NCBI RefSeq assembly: GCF_004027225.2
Contig: NC_044277.2
Span: forward strand, 92,764,283 to 92,828,282
DNA from: Strigops habroptila
Lineage: Eukaryota > Chordata > Aves > Psittaciformes > Psittacidae
Reading direction: 5' to 3'
DNA: 64,000 bases
Under the pieces are notes generated by a model, which saw only the letters and a program-made list of their open reading frames with translations, ran no database searches and was not told the origin of the DNA. Shown piece by piece: positions 23,901 to 38,000 of this stretch. A program made the position numbers and the translations under genes. The stretch's first letter is position 1. Each line of letters opens with the position of its first letter.

Positions 23901-25644
23901 GAGGTGCAGCTGAGGCTGGTGCTCAAGGAGAACACATGCATGAGGACTGGCCAAGTTAAGGATAAAGCTGCCATGAAAACTAAATCACAAAACCAGGGGT
24001 CATCTTGTCTCTATTTCAGCAGGAGCAGGATGTAAAGCTCAGCTGCTCTGTAGAATCCAGCAGACCTGAACATTTTCCCTCACAAGTGTGGAGGATCTTA
24101 CACCCATTTTCACATTAGACTCAATAAGTTTGTGATGAATAATGCCAGGCGATGACACACAGCAATTTGTTTATTCAGATCAACCTTTTAATCCCACATC
24201 GCCCTCAAAATATATTACCAAATATACCCTTCCATGAGCTATGCTCTAAGTTATGAGGTGGTCACATGACAAAAAATTCTCCCCACAAAAGAGAAAAAAA
24301 AAAAATTAAAAAAAAAAAATCGACTTTGTTTTGGAACTTTTTTTGATTTCACTGATTTTTTTTCTTCCCAAAATATTAGGATTCTGCAAAATTTTAATCT
24401 GACACAAAAATCAGAATGCAGAAAACAGCAGATTCTTTGTGAAATCACATGTCAATTAAATGACCATAAAGCAATGGTCATACCAATACTTTAACAAGAG
24501 AATTGCTTCTACAAAATCCTAATAAAAACATTCCTGGAAAACAGTAATTTTAAAACATGTTTTAGTTGGTTTTGATGTATCATAACGGTTTGTTTTATTG
24601 GGGTAAGTGGATTTTTAAAAAATTAAATAAAAACCCCTGACACAGCATTTTGCAGCAGTTTATCTCAATGCACAACAAGCTCTTAGAAACTAAAGCCTTA
24701 AAACATCTCTGTCAGCCAAGGACTTTACAAGCAAGAAAACCTGCATGAACAGGCCAAGGCACGTGTTAAGATCATATAGGGACTTGGTCTTGGCTTTTGT
24801 GATGATCATATCATATCACATATTTTGTAGACAATGATTTATTATGACTATGATAATTTACTGTTCAGGTTTCAAATTAGTGTTATCCTGCTGGAAAGTA
24901 ACCACTCCATAAGATGGGATGTTTCTGAGTAGAACAGTCTGGTCCATTACAAACCTTCTCCAGATTTAACCCATAATTTTGAGTTTTAAAACACTAAACC
25001 TGCATAGCTCCTCAGTTATTTTGATACCAAAATGGAAGTGCTGCATCATGCTGAAACTGCAAAGTAAGGCTGGTGTAGCAATGAGCATCAGCTGCATCGT
25101 TAGAGAAGCATAACTCTGCAGATCACAGGGCATATGACCCTTCTTTCACTCTAGGTTGGGTTCCCCTCTGCCTTTTGTTTTGTTTTTATTTGGTTTTAGA
25201 TTTTGGCTTAGCCAGTTGCCAGTGTTCCCCAACACCTATTCCCAAGGGACTTGTCTTGCCTTCATTGCCAGCAGGCATCACATTGAAGGATGTGAAATAC
25301 CCTTGCTACCAAGCTCAGGCTGCAGTCCCTGCTCTGAAGACTGCCTAGGAAAGCCCTGCTCCTCCTTCTCCCTGCCAGGGCAGAAGTCACTGCCAGCATC
25401 TAGAACAACCCCATGTCTGTAGTTTTCTACTTGCATCTTCTCTTTCCATAGCCAAGAGATGAAAAGCTTCCCCTCCCAGCTGCCCATAGCACCAGGCTAT
25501 CAGGCAGCTGGTCTAACTCTTTACTAGCTGCTTCCTGTCTTCTAATCACGGATTATTTATTGATTAATAGTTGCATATTTCTGTAAAAGAGCAAAAATTC
25601 CTCTGTGAAAAAGTTTAAATATATAAAAACACTTCATAAAAATA
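20936..25644. other. Downstream flank of MBOAT1, nothing recognised
   Basis: Part of this may be a long MBOAT1 3' UTR. GC-richer sequence around 21.2-21.8 kb gives overlapping chance frames of 155 and 184 codons without domains. A-run and T-run blocks are at 24.29-24.36 kb. Confidence 0.5.
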
Positions 25645-25650
25645 TTTATT
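25645..25650 (-). terminator. Candidate AATAAA polyadenylation signal for MBOAT1
   Basis: The plus strand reads TTTATT, so the transcript carries AATAAA about 240 nt after the stop codon. A second AATAAA is at 25561-25556 and a third at 25190-25185. The region is AT-rich, so chance matches are likely, and vertebrate 3' UTRs of this gene may be longer. Confidence 0.3.
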
Positions 25651-25891
25651 AAAAAAGTCGAAATGCCCAAGGAGCCTGTAAACATTGCCTGTAAAATCTC
25701 TGTTAACTGGAATAATTTGAAATATAGTCATTCAGGCTCTTTTCTGCCCTGTCCAGTAAGATTTTAAGATAAGCAATAGAAATGCCACTTGTCTTGTACT
25801 TTGACCCTCATCCCACTCAGTTTTCTTCTTCTTTGTTTGTTTCCAATATGACAGCTTGATTTTTCAATGTTGGCAATTTTCTTTGGAGGCA

Positions 25892-26024
25892 TCATTTGTC
25901 TTTTCTTGCAATGGAGTTCAGCATGGCCTGATTCTGAGCCTTTCTTATGGAGTGAGCTTGAGGTCTGATTGGCAACAAGAGCAACACCAGGACACTTAGA
26001 ATGTGCATGTGAAAATACATAGAC
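25892..26024 (-). CDS. MBOAT1: MBOAT1 exon 13, C-terminal coding exon
   Basis: After a CCCAG acceptor this exon encodes SMYFHMHILSVLVLLLLPIR, then PQAHSIRKAQNQ, and closes with LNSIARKDK and a TGA stop at 25894-25892. It contains the last membrane segment and a basic cytosolic or lumenal tail. The PQAH...LNSI tail is the best evidence for MBOAT1 over MBOAT2. Confidence 0.95.
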
Positions 26025-29000
26025 CTGGGAACAAAAGCAGAAAGAGAATATGACATTTTTTGCGGGTCATAATGTGAACTGTGAAACCTCAGTAAGCCCA
26101 TGCAGAATTTAGTGCTAAGAGATGTATGCAAAAAGTATGAACCTGACCTAGAAAGCACAAAAATACACCCTTGAATTTCGCACAGCCTATGCATGTGGTC
26201 TGCTGGTATCAATGAAAATGTTGCCGGGGATGTTAATGAGGCAAGGAATCAATCAGCAAACTGCAGAATCTAAAGTCTGACAGCTCAGATAAAGCCATGT
26301 AATTCAACCCAGACTTATTCAGCCCATCTCTCTTTAAATGTTAAAGTATACAAGGCTACACTATGAAGAAACATCCTTCATGCTCAGGACATAAAACTTC
26401 TGCAAATTTAAAGGGGGAAAAAAAAAAAAAAGGTGACAGAAAGAAGAAAAATTCATTCCAAGTGCTGAGATTCGAAATAAATCAGAACATTCCACTTTTA
26501 ACTGGGGAAGGTGAGGTAATGGTGTTCACAGAAGGGCTGTGTTTCTGAAGGCAACTACTCAGAGGTATCTTTATTTGGTATCTTATTGAACATCAAGTAT
26601 TTTTATTCCAAATAATTTGGTGTACACAAGATTGAATAGAAATAAAAAATACTTAAACAAATTACATGAGTCTCTGGCAGCTTGGGGAGGATGATGTTTA
26701 GAAGCAGTATGGTCCAGCTCTTAAAAAGAGATGCACCTATTTAAGGTCTTATTTATGCTTCTTACCTTAGTTCTTAATATCTTTACAAAGAGCTTAAGAC
26801 CACTGCTAGGTGTGCAGTGCTCCAAAAACTCATGCTCTCGTCCAAAGGCCTACAATTTCCTTACTTAACAGTCTTGAAGATCGAATGTTAACTGTGTTCA
26901 AAAGTCACCAGGAAAAAAAATTAAGGAATGAAACTAAGAAAGATTTGGAATAATTTTTGTATGGTAAGTTTTCTGTTGAAATCAGATGTTTTAAGAAACA
27001 GGAACAGGAAATGTCAAAATCCAACCCCCTTCAAACAGACTTACTGACATCAGCTATCTTGCCTACCAATTTTATGCCTTTGCTGTTAAAGGACCAAAAC
27101 CTTCTTAATCAAAACCTGTTGCTCTATGTTGACAGTTCACTGTAGAATGAAAGTAAAGCAGTGTAGCCCATTCTCCCTTGGCAAATTATTTTTTTGATTT
27201 CTCTATTTCAAATTATTTTTATTAGAGTATATTTTATATACTCTGCAACACCAGTGTTCCCCTATTTTCAAGGAACCTAGGGAAGTAATCACTTCCTACG
27301 AAGTATTTAAAATGAAAAGCATACTCATTTCAAGAAGTAATGCTCTGTCAGGCACCTTCTTTACCTCCTGCTGACCTCCTGTTCTATGCATTCAGCAGTT
27401 GGAAACCTGGTCATTTCTCATCAAGTCCTTCCTACTGCCAACTCACATGTTTCTTAACCTCTCCAACCTTGGCCACAGTTAATGGTCGAGACTCAACTGT
27501 TTTGAAAAAGGAAACTGAGTATGTAAAAAGACACATAAGGACATAGAAAGGCTGAGAAGTACAGGTGAGGTGTTCTGCATTGGCATTATTATCATCTTGT
27601 TAAGTTACAGGAGTGAAAAAATCACCAAATTATTAAGCATCCTGTTTGAACTCTTTTCAAATTTGATGGAATACCAAGTGCCTTTAAATGTGGTTTTGGG
27701 TTATTTAACAAAAGCCTGTGCCAGTATGAAGAGTAAGAGTCAAGAGGAGAGGACTTACCTGTAAAACTTAATAGCGGGCTCAACAGCCAGCATAACAAAT
27801 GGTGCAACAGTATAGCACACTGCCAGTTGAGTGACAACCCAGGTGACAGCGTCGTAGGCTATCTTGAGGGGCACTGACGAGAGGAAGTAATGTCTAAAAT
27901 TGTTTCTTATCTGCAGGTCAGGGAAAAGTAAGCAGAAAAATTCATAAATTAGTTTCTCAGGCAAAGTCACACGGACACATTGTAGTGTATGACTCTTCAT
28001 GTATCATCAGCATTAGTATTACAGAAAAGTTTATATACCAGGTAGAAAGCACTGAGAGTAGGAAGACAGACGTGTATTGACTGGCATATCCAAGATTCCA
28101 CGGAGAAGCAAAACAGAGAAGTGCCCCCCAGTTTCCTCTATTGTAATCACAGGAGCAGACTCTCATGCTGGGTATCTGGCATACATTTGGGGAAGGGAGC
28201 TGTGATTTGATCTTCCTCCCTCCTGGTTTTATTACTGGTTATCAATGGTGAAACAAAGTTACTTTAAATGAACAAATATGTGTTTATACCTGTGTGTGCA
28301 AATGCTGTTTCCTAAAGATTTTAGTTTAGCTTCATATCTGTGAAATCCTCATAAATGAGAGGCAAAGCACATGTTAAGACTGTATTTTCAGCAACCTGCT
28401 CTAGCCATAGCAGTTAACATGATCACGAGTTTAATTCACCTTTCAAATTGACCTGGTTGTTTATCCATAGTCAAACTCTGAAAGCAAACAGTGGTGCTTC
28501 CCAGCTCTGTACAACTGGCTGGTTCAGCCTGAAAGATCAGCAGATAAATTTAACAGCGAGACATGTCTTCACCATTTTGTCCTTGGTGACTCTACCCAAG
28601 GTGACGCACATAAACACCATAAACCAGTTTACTGCATCAATTGCATCCACATGTAAGAGTTCATGTTTGGGCTAATGCTCAACTCATAACAGCTTCTTAT
28701 GAAAGACTGGGCCCATAGCTGATTACACACAGCATATAGGCAACATGACCTGGCAGAAGTCTGGACTCCAGCACGTCCTTGAATCCCAAGCTAATTTGAC
28801 TGCATGGACATAGCCAGTGGCACTAGCAACTGTATACCCACAAGCAACATTTCCTCTGGCAGCCAGGGACAGCAATGCAGCATGTGCAGAACTGGTGCTG
28901 GTTATAACTGCTCAGGGTACTTTGAAATCAATACATCAATACAGAACAAAGCTTCAGTGAACATCAAGCCTGCAAAGACATGAAAGAGAGCTCACAGCAG

Positions 29001-32000
29001 GGACAAGCTGCTTCACCATGTCAGGGTGGTCCCTACGGTTGACAACTGGAGAGTATCTAGCATGGCCTTAGAAGAGAACAATGAAAGGTACATACTGCTC
29101 TGGCTGCGAGTGTGATAAGGATTCCAGTGAGAAACGTAAAATAATATCCAGGATAGATACCATGCCACAGGGCCGACAGGATAAATGTTAAAGCTGTAGG
29201 GTACCAGGGAGCTCTGTCATAGCAGACACTGCAAAACAAAAGCAAAACAAGAAAAGGCTGAATACAATCGAACAACGGACGCTGCACTTCAAATCCTTCT
29301 CCTTTTTTAAGGACTTCTGTTTTAATGGTCTTATCTTGCCTTTGTTACAGGCCAGGGCATGAGACACTCTCATTTAGATAGAGATTTTATGCACTATCAA
29401 AAGAGTGCCTGTACAAATATTCTTGGTGCTCACAGCATTTAAATAATGGGGCAAAGGACAGGTAAGACTTCATTCACCTTTATACCTCTATCTGGTATCA
29501 TACCTTACCCTACAAGATCAAGAGTGACTCAAAAGATAAAGAGATATGACCCCACCCTTCACTCATGAATGAAGGTATTTTTACGCACTGTTATCTGGCA
29601 GATGCTGGGAACAACCGGGAGTGTCACAAGCTGTGGTGAGGTGGGGGATTCCTGCTAACTTTAGCAGCCCAAAATTTTACTCTCAAGATGCAAGCAAATA
29701 ATACCATTTCAAGAACACACCAACTGGTCTATTTGGCTATCTGAAGTTTAACTGAAATGTTGTGTTCCAAAGAAACTAGTCAAGATAATGAAGATAATGC
29801 ACTTCTTACCAGGAACATTATTTGAATCATGAAAAATAGTAGACATTGACTTAAGATGTATATATTTAACACCAAAAATAGTTATGATTACTGCAATAAA
29901 TCTATGCCTGCTTTTCAGACACCACGTTAACTATACAGTGAGCTTTAATCATGCCAAAAAGTGTAATGAGTAACAACAGACAGTTCAATCTACAAAATTT
30001 GGGCTTATGCTAGTATTTATATGTGCCTTATCAGTCACGGGTTAAAATCAGATCCTCTCAGTGCTATAAGAAGTCTCTTCTCCATATCCTTAACAGGGAC
30101 CTCCCGGCAAGCCTCTTATGGTAACTCCAAACCAGACTACATGGGGGCTCTGAACATTTTGATTTCTCTCCAGTTCTAGCTGAATTGGATCCCAGTGACA
30201 CAGCAAGGTTCACCTCTGTTAGTAATATGCATGGGAAACATAACACAGCAAAGTGAAACAGTACAGCAAGAATAACTGGAGCAAACAGAAGCCTAAAAGA
30301 TGCCATCAAAGCTCTACTCCTTTTTATTATGGAAGATCTGAACAGTTCATGTATGCCTTTGCTGCTCGCATATAAAATGCAGGCATTTTACATTTGCAGC
30401 AATAAAACTTCACAGCACCAAATACCCTTGTATTCCACTAATTGTTACACACACAGGAAACAAAGAAAGAACAAGAGGTTATACATTTATGAGATTCACC
30501 AGTCAGTGATTTTCCAGGCCATCTGTAGTTTTGGGGTCTCACAAGCTGTCACTGTTCATTACTCTTACCGTTTTAGCCAGGCAGCTGTCTGAATGTTCCA
30601 GTTTTCAATGTACATTTTAAAACTTGTCGCAGTCTAAGAAAGAAGTTCATATGATAAGTTAGCATTGAAACCTGTAAAATAATACTTACATTTTAAATTA
30701 GAGATGAGATAGACACAAAATATTAATTCTAGTAGCTAACTGCTGTGCCACAGTCCATCGTTACACTAATATGTTTTGGGAGGCACATTAATTAGGCTGA
30801 TTGCTCACTGCTAACACTTGGCACTTGCTATTAAATCTCTCTTTTGTAAAATTAAATACAATGTTTGGTTATTTTTCAAATCATGGGAAATCTGAAAAGC
30901 TTTCTTAAGTGCTTGGCCTTCCCTTCACTTCCTAAACAGCGTCATTTTTCGAAGGGCTATCTTGCCACCCATACGCAATCTGGACTTCCCTAGAGAGCTA
31001 TTAAAACAAAGTGTTATAAAACCTAAAAGAAATTGATTGTTATTTGGAGAAAGAAAGGGGAAGACTGAAAAACATGCACAAAAATGTTAGGACTAAATTT
31101 GGAAGCCAGTTTCAGCCCACTGCTCTGCTTGACAAACCAGTCTGGACTCCAGGGTCCTGGGAGAACCTCCTGCACCTCTTCACAGCAGCAGTTCCCCCAG
31201 CTTTAGAGGGCTGCTGGACCCCATTCATCATCAGTTCCCCTAATCCTGGTCAGTTCACCTCTGGCAGTTCTGCATCCCCACTCCCCTTTGTTCCTTGCCT
31301 ACTCACAGAGGCCTCTGAGGACCTCCTCACCAAGCAGGGACACAATTCACTGACACCATATTACTTTGCCATATTAGCTGAAAGCAAAGGCACACTGAAA
31401 AGATGGATTAAAGACAAAGGCTTCCAAGGGGAATATACAGATATTTTTGCAGTTCTATGCAGAATCCTGAAGGCGAGCACTTCATCCTCTGTGTTTAAAG
31501 AGTTAAAACGATTAGCAATTCCCAATGCAGTACTACTACATTTTAATTGCATCACTGCACCAAGAGAAGCCAAGAAAAATATCACTTCTCTGCCAACTAA
31601 TATTGTCACTCTCTTTCGGCCTCCTTTAAGCTTCCCTGTTACATTACCAAGAGAGAAAGTAGCCATTGGCTGTCAAAATCTGCATGCTGCCTAGGCTTTC
31701 ATGTCCCCATCACGTTTTAACACTCTCACAACTTCTACCATGTGCTTATCTTTACTACAGATCAGGTCATGCCTTGGCCACATTTGGCACTCAAATTCCC
31801 AATTCTTAAGCGATTTTACATATGCAGGTGGCTATATCTGCTGAAAATGCATTGTACAATCACACTTAAACATCAAGTCCTAGAATTGTTATTCATACAT
31901 GAAGTAACAATTTAAGGCTTACCCAAAATAATGGTTTTTGTAGCCTCTTTCTCTCATTTCGCACATGATCAAATCAATGGAGAGCACTCTGGTTTATGTT

Positions 32001-35000
32001 CCTGGAAATAATTTCTCCATCCTGATCCCCATTGCCCGTGTGACCAGTAAAGAAAGTTTTGAGGGGCCTACATTTCAGTGAGTAGAGAGGAGCAAAGGCT
32101 CCTGTTTCCTTAATTTGGCTTGACTGAAGAGCATTGCCTGCACTTCACTTTCCTCCTTCAAGCAGAAACTGCCTTGGCCCGTCAAGGTAGGAATCATCTC
32201 CTTCCCCAAAACTGAATCAGACATTGATTCAGGATCTCAGAGTTGTATCTAGGGTGCTGCCGCCATTGAGGAGTGTAAAGTATTTCTGGCTGTGTATTCT
32301 GAACCACTTAAGGAGAGATGGACACTGAGGATTAATTAAGGTAAAAAAGAAGGACAGAGAAAGGATGTTGAAAAAGACAGAATGTATAATGATACTTCCA
32401 GTTTTGGCATCTTTCAGTGAAGAATTACAGGAACTCATTTTTGAGAAGAGCTATTACAGCACATCTGCTTAGTCACAGATCATTCAGCAGTAAAGCAGTC
32501 AACTTATTTTCATCTGCTTTTCCTTTTAAAATCATAACTACAGAATTACAGTGGGGAAGCTCCTCCTATTTCGAAAGAAAAGAAGCCTTTAGAAAGCAGT
32601 CTCAGACACAAATATTTTCGCATCTCACTGGCATTCACAAATTACTCTTAGGGGCAAACAAACTACATTGTTTCTCTAACGCAAAAGATGGCCAAACATA
32701 AACAGCTTACAAAAGACTAATGGATGTTAAAAGTATACTGCAGTCACAAGAAACATGTGCGACACAAGTTTTGAGAAACAGTGTGATTTTCTGGATGGAG
32801 CTTTAGATCAGCAGCCATCTAAAGTTGTATATTGTCCTGCCAGTACCCATTCAGGTTGCTCAGTTTGTGCCCGTTATCTCTCCAGCCCTTGCTCTTCTCC
32901 ATTTAAAACAGGCACTCCAAACATGTGCAGGAACCCAGACTTTGCAAGTGTTTGTGCAATGCCTACTCGTGGCGGCCTCTTTCACTATCACCACCCATCT
33001 CAACTGGGCTAAAAAAGTGGGAAGACTGTTAGAAGTAAACAGCATACACCACAGATGGTGGAGAATCATAGCTGTGAGCAATTTACTGACCTGCTGAACT
33101 CAGCCACAATCCACAGTAATTGACTGCTCATTTACAAAACATCTGATATAATAACTTATTAGCCCTCTATAAACTATTTAAAAATGCAACCTGAATACAG
33201 AGCGTGACGAAGCCTGTGTGACAGATGCTTTTTATGTGCCCAACAGATAAAATGCAAAACCTCTTCATGTTAAAGAGGGGTAGCCTGGCGGCACGGACTT
33301 GCTTTCCTTCTGGCAAAGCTTCTCCGCATTAGCATGGCTATTTCTCTATGATTATGCCAAGGCAGCCACTCCTTTAACTCACCTCGATGTTCCAAATATT
33401 CAAATTGGACAACAGGTCCCAGCGGAAAGTGCCTCTCTCATCAACTCCACTGAATCCATAACCAGCTGCATTGTTGACTGCATCTGCTGCAATGTCAAAG
33501 CAAAATAGATCAAATCAGACTGCTGGCAGAGCCACGTTTTCTTACAAGTCAGTATGACACTAAACACACATTCAAGCCAGCTTTGTAGCAATTAGCATCC
33601 ACTCTTTCAAAGAGAAGCTTCCTCTTGGCTAAGGGGCACTGTTATAAGGCAACACAAGAGTCATTTCCTCAAGAGGAAGGACTAGCTACTCCTTGGGTAG
33701 AAGAATAAATAGTAACAACAGATAGTAATCACTTTAATTTGCCTTTATTATCCAAGATAGATAAAGAGTTGCCATAACATGACTAAGCACTTTCCTCAAA
33801 AAGGTACCTGGATGTCACAGTACTTTCCAGAATTAAGAACTGTAGTGTCCCAAAAGCATGCTTACCATTTCTATTAGGAGTTCCAACGTGGTTGTTTTAA
33901 TTAAGACTTTATTCAGACTTCCGCAGAGAAAGCCTTTTGCTAATCCCATTCCTCAGTGCCTCCCTAAAGTATCTCACCACCTCTATAAATCAAATATTGA
34001 GTAACTTTGCTTACAGACTTAACTACTTTAAGTGCAATTAAAGCTTGGGTAATGGTAGGCATTTCACATGCTGAACTCTTTGCCAAGGTGCTGGTCAACT
34101 ACATCTACCTCCCCTTTCAGCCTCGCTTGGGAACCACCTTATTACTGGGTTTCAAGATTCTGCTTTCAACATGCCCCTGCCAGAAGTCCTCTTTCCAAGT
34201 ACTAAGAAAACAGGGGGGACTCATTATCTCTGGATCATCAGGTGCAGCCAACACTGATGATTGTTGGAAGAAAAAGGAAAGACAAAATACAGGTAAGGCT
34301 TTCCATTCTAGATCATTTACAAAATACAAGCCTGGTTAAGTTATGCTTTAAAAAAGTCAGCATTTATTTCCCAAGGGTGAAAACTGATTTTGCTTTGTAA
34401 ATGCTATGAGTACAGGCACAAAAAATCCTGAATTTGCTCCTCCTTGCTCCAAGGGTGGCAGGGAGCACTTAGTGTTTCTTTGACAAAACCAAGAAACAAG
34501 AAATCTAGAGACATAAAAATACAGCAGACCCAACAACCTCTTGCTTCCTGAGCTGCTGTCTGCAGAGCAAGGTGTGAAGTGCAGAACCACCACGATTGTC
34601 TGCCCTTAAAATGCTCACAAGACCCCAACCTCCACAAAGCCCAGCTGAGGTTTCCCCCGACTTGAACAGCTCACAGAAAGTGAGCTGGCTTATCACTTTC
34701 ACAGCTCCCTGGATGCAGAAGCTCAGACCCAAATAGGTTTCATCAGCAGCTGTGTTAGGTTTGCAGCACGTTCCCATGACTATCACTAATGCAGCAAGAA
34801 GCTGAATTTTCCGTCTTTCCATGGATCTGGAGGATTTCAGCAGTGTGGCTCTTGCACAATAGCGTGCCTGTCCTTTTCCGAGGACAGGAAGCGCTTATCG
34901 GTCTTTTCAGCAGGCACTTTTGTAATGCCCTGGGCCATGCCACCAGGAGCTAAACTGCAAAAGGATAAAGTGTCTGCTGTTCTGCTGCCTAGATTTGCAA

Positions 35001-38000
35001 AGTGAATAATAGAAGCCTCGCCCTCCAGTATGCAATGCATGCTTTTTGTGAACTGCCTCATTTGTAAGAGATTTCTACGGCCTCTATGGCTTAGTCATAT
35101 CACAAATTCAAGTTCAGTTTATCTCTTTGGTAATGGACTTTTAGTTAATTATAATGCTGGAAAAAAATGAGGCAACAATTTAACACTGAGTCACACAAAA
35201 ATAAGATTCTGAGCAAGCAATTCTTTACCCCAAAGCCTTTCCCACCCCACACATGCCAGTCCTGGCAGCCTTCCCTTGATCTGTCAGTTTTAGTCCCAGC
35301 AATTTAATCGCAGCCTTGTAATCAATTTCCCTGTCTCTTTCCATCCCATCTCAATGACACTCTGCTCAGTTTCAGGTGTATACATTGCTGGCTGGGCTTT
35401 CAGGATCTCCTCTACACACAAAGTCTTTGTAATACCAGCAAAAAAATCCAGTCTCTCAATTTTCATCTTGGCCTAGAAGGACTTGACTCCTCACACTTAG
35501 ATGGGAAAGCTGACTTCTAAAGGAATGAAGGTAAAATACAAAAAGATTATTTTGGCCGCCAGTCTAGCTGGCTCCCAATAAAAGAAATTTCCTTTTTTTC
35601 CTATGATGAGTCCTCTTTCTTCTCTTTTCCTTTTCCTCACAGAGATTCTTGGGTTCTCATCACCATTTCCTTTGTTCTCCACCTTCCCCATGGTCTCCAA
35701 TCCTTTCTCTTTAGCTCTCAAAGCTAACATATGCACAGGACCCCACTGTGCCTTAATGAAAAACCTAACTTCAGCCCCTCAACAAGCACCACAGCTTTCT
35801 GATACAGATGCATGTACTAAAGGTGTCCCTAAAGGAAGAAAGAGGTTTGTTTGCACTGTAACGTACTTATAAAGCCTGAGCCAGTGTGACACATTTTAAC
35901 CTCCCAACCCCACTGATATAAGTGGTAAATTATAAATAAAATATAAAAATTAAAGTTTAGAGGAGACAAACTTTTTTTTCACCCTATAAAAATTTTTTTG
36001 GTACAATTACAAAGTTTTAAGTAAGATGAAATTGTTACATGGACTTTACAGCTGAAAAGCAGATTTGGTGCCAATGGGAATTTGGCATAGGGAATGTCAG
36101 ACAAGATAGAAGAGCTTTTACGCACATTATTCAAAACTTTTGACATCTCCCCATTTCAGCAGGCTCCATTGCCTACAATAACACACTTCCACAAGGACTA
36201 CAGGTCTAGGAACTAATTTATTCCCCCTCATCCCACATGTTTCAGACCCCTTCCCCCATTTATGAACTTGTTACCCACAGAAATAAGTGGTGTAGCCAGA
36301 CTTACCTAGCGTCCATGCAAAGTAATACTTTGGTTTTGCTGCCTGTGTTACAACATACAGGTAACCAAGTCTTGACAAGAAGGGTGTTTTATCAAGAAAT
36401 TCATTATCAATAATATATGCCATAGGAAAGTTCTTGGTTAGTGTTAAGAATAAAATGAGAGATACTAGTGTGATACACAGCTTATACATCACTGCTCCCT
36501 AAAAAACACAAACAACAATGAAACATTCATTAGAAGCATTTGCTGAAGGAGAAAAAAAGGCAGTGCTCATGACATACAAAATCAACGCTCTTCAAGAACC
36601 AATAAAGTTGGCAGTGATGAAGCTGATAATAGGTAATTTAGAAGAGGTGACAAAGAAAAGGCCACAGCCAAAGCTTTGGTTTAATTTGTTTTATTGAGCT
36701 ACCTATAGATAGGTGCAAAGGACAATTAGAAATCAAAATTGGTGATGAACTTCACAATAGACTCCTAACATCAGTGAGTGGAGGTCCTCAAATGAGAAAG
36801 GAAATAAACAAACAAAACCCTACAATGGAAATCAGAAATCTTCCCTATAGGTACTCTAATTTCCTCTAACTAAAGACTGGACTCCTCCTGAAAGCCAAAA
36901 GCACTCAGTACAACAGTGGGTCCTACTGTTCAGGTACCATCCAGAGGTCCAGCTGAAAATCGCTTGTCCTAAAAACATACATCTTATCCTATATTGTGGG
37001 GAGGTACGCATGCTGTGTATCTGCTATGCCACAGTGTTTTCTATTACAGCTCCCTAGCTTTCTATATATTATTATTGACAATCATGTCAGTAGTTCAAAG
37101 CTCAATTTCAAGTACACATTAGGAGTAAACTCTCCTTGATACAGTCATAATTAAAAAGGTAAATCTGGTACTTGGGTACCATGTAAAAATTGACTCACAT
37201 TCTCAAAAGACTAATAGCAGTGCAATATACTATTGAAACAACAACGTGTTTTTTGATCCCAAGTACTCTTTTTATATATTCTCTACATTCTGGAATAAAC
37301 TAATGTACAATTATCTTTAATGCTAATTTTACTGTTTTCTGCCAACTCACATCTAACACGATATAGGTCTTATTCTGACTAATGTAAACCAGAAGTAGTG
37401 CCACTAAAGTCAGTAGAAATAGAAGAGTGTGCAACAGGAATCAGATATGCATAGGCACATACTCAACTTCTGAGGAGGCATTCTGCACACACTCACAAAG
37501 CTACACATTGAGTGTCACCTTAAGATAAGAGAAAGGAATCTGGTTCTTGTGCTATATTATCCTGCCTTACAAGAAAGGTCATTTTCTAAGAAGGTTTTAG
37601 TAATATTTTAAAAATATAAAACTAAATTAGTGTTAATAGTATGTGAAAAATGACCTCCACATCATCTACAGCATGAGATTCTCTCGCAAAGAAGAAACTA
37701 GCTGGAGAAGCTGGTTTCTGATTAGACGTGATTCATGTACTTCTAACATCTCCTGAACTATGGGTGAGATTTTACTTGCGTTCCTCTTCTGTCTGAAGCT
37801 GAACAGCAACTTGTCATTGTCAGAACCTGCAGACCATTCCCATTGCTATATAAAGGACATGCATTAACTCATGACCCGTTTTGTAAGCCAAATGCTCTTG
37901 GGAATTCAAGAGAAAGACACGAGCCCATTCACCCCTGACCCTGAGATAAAAACAGGGGCCACTTCACAGGAAAAAACTGACTAACATTTACTGGGAAGAT

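Larger units (their letters stand above)
26025..27758 (-). other. MBOAT1 intron 12
   Basis: 1734 bp, with an A14 run and a short inverted repeat, otherwise nothing recognised. Confidence 0.85.
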
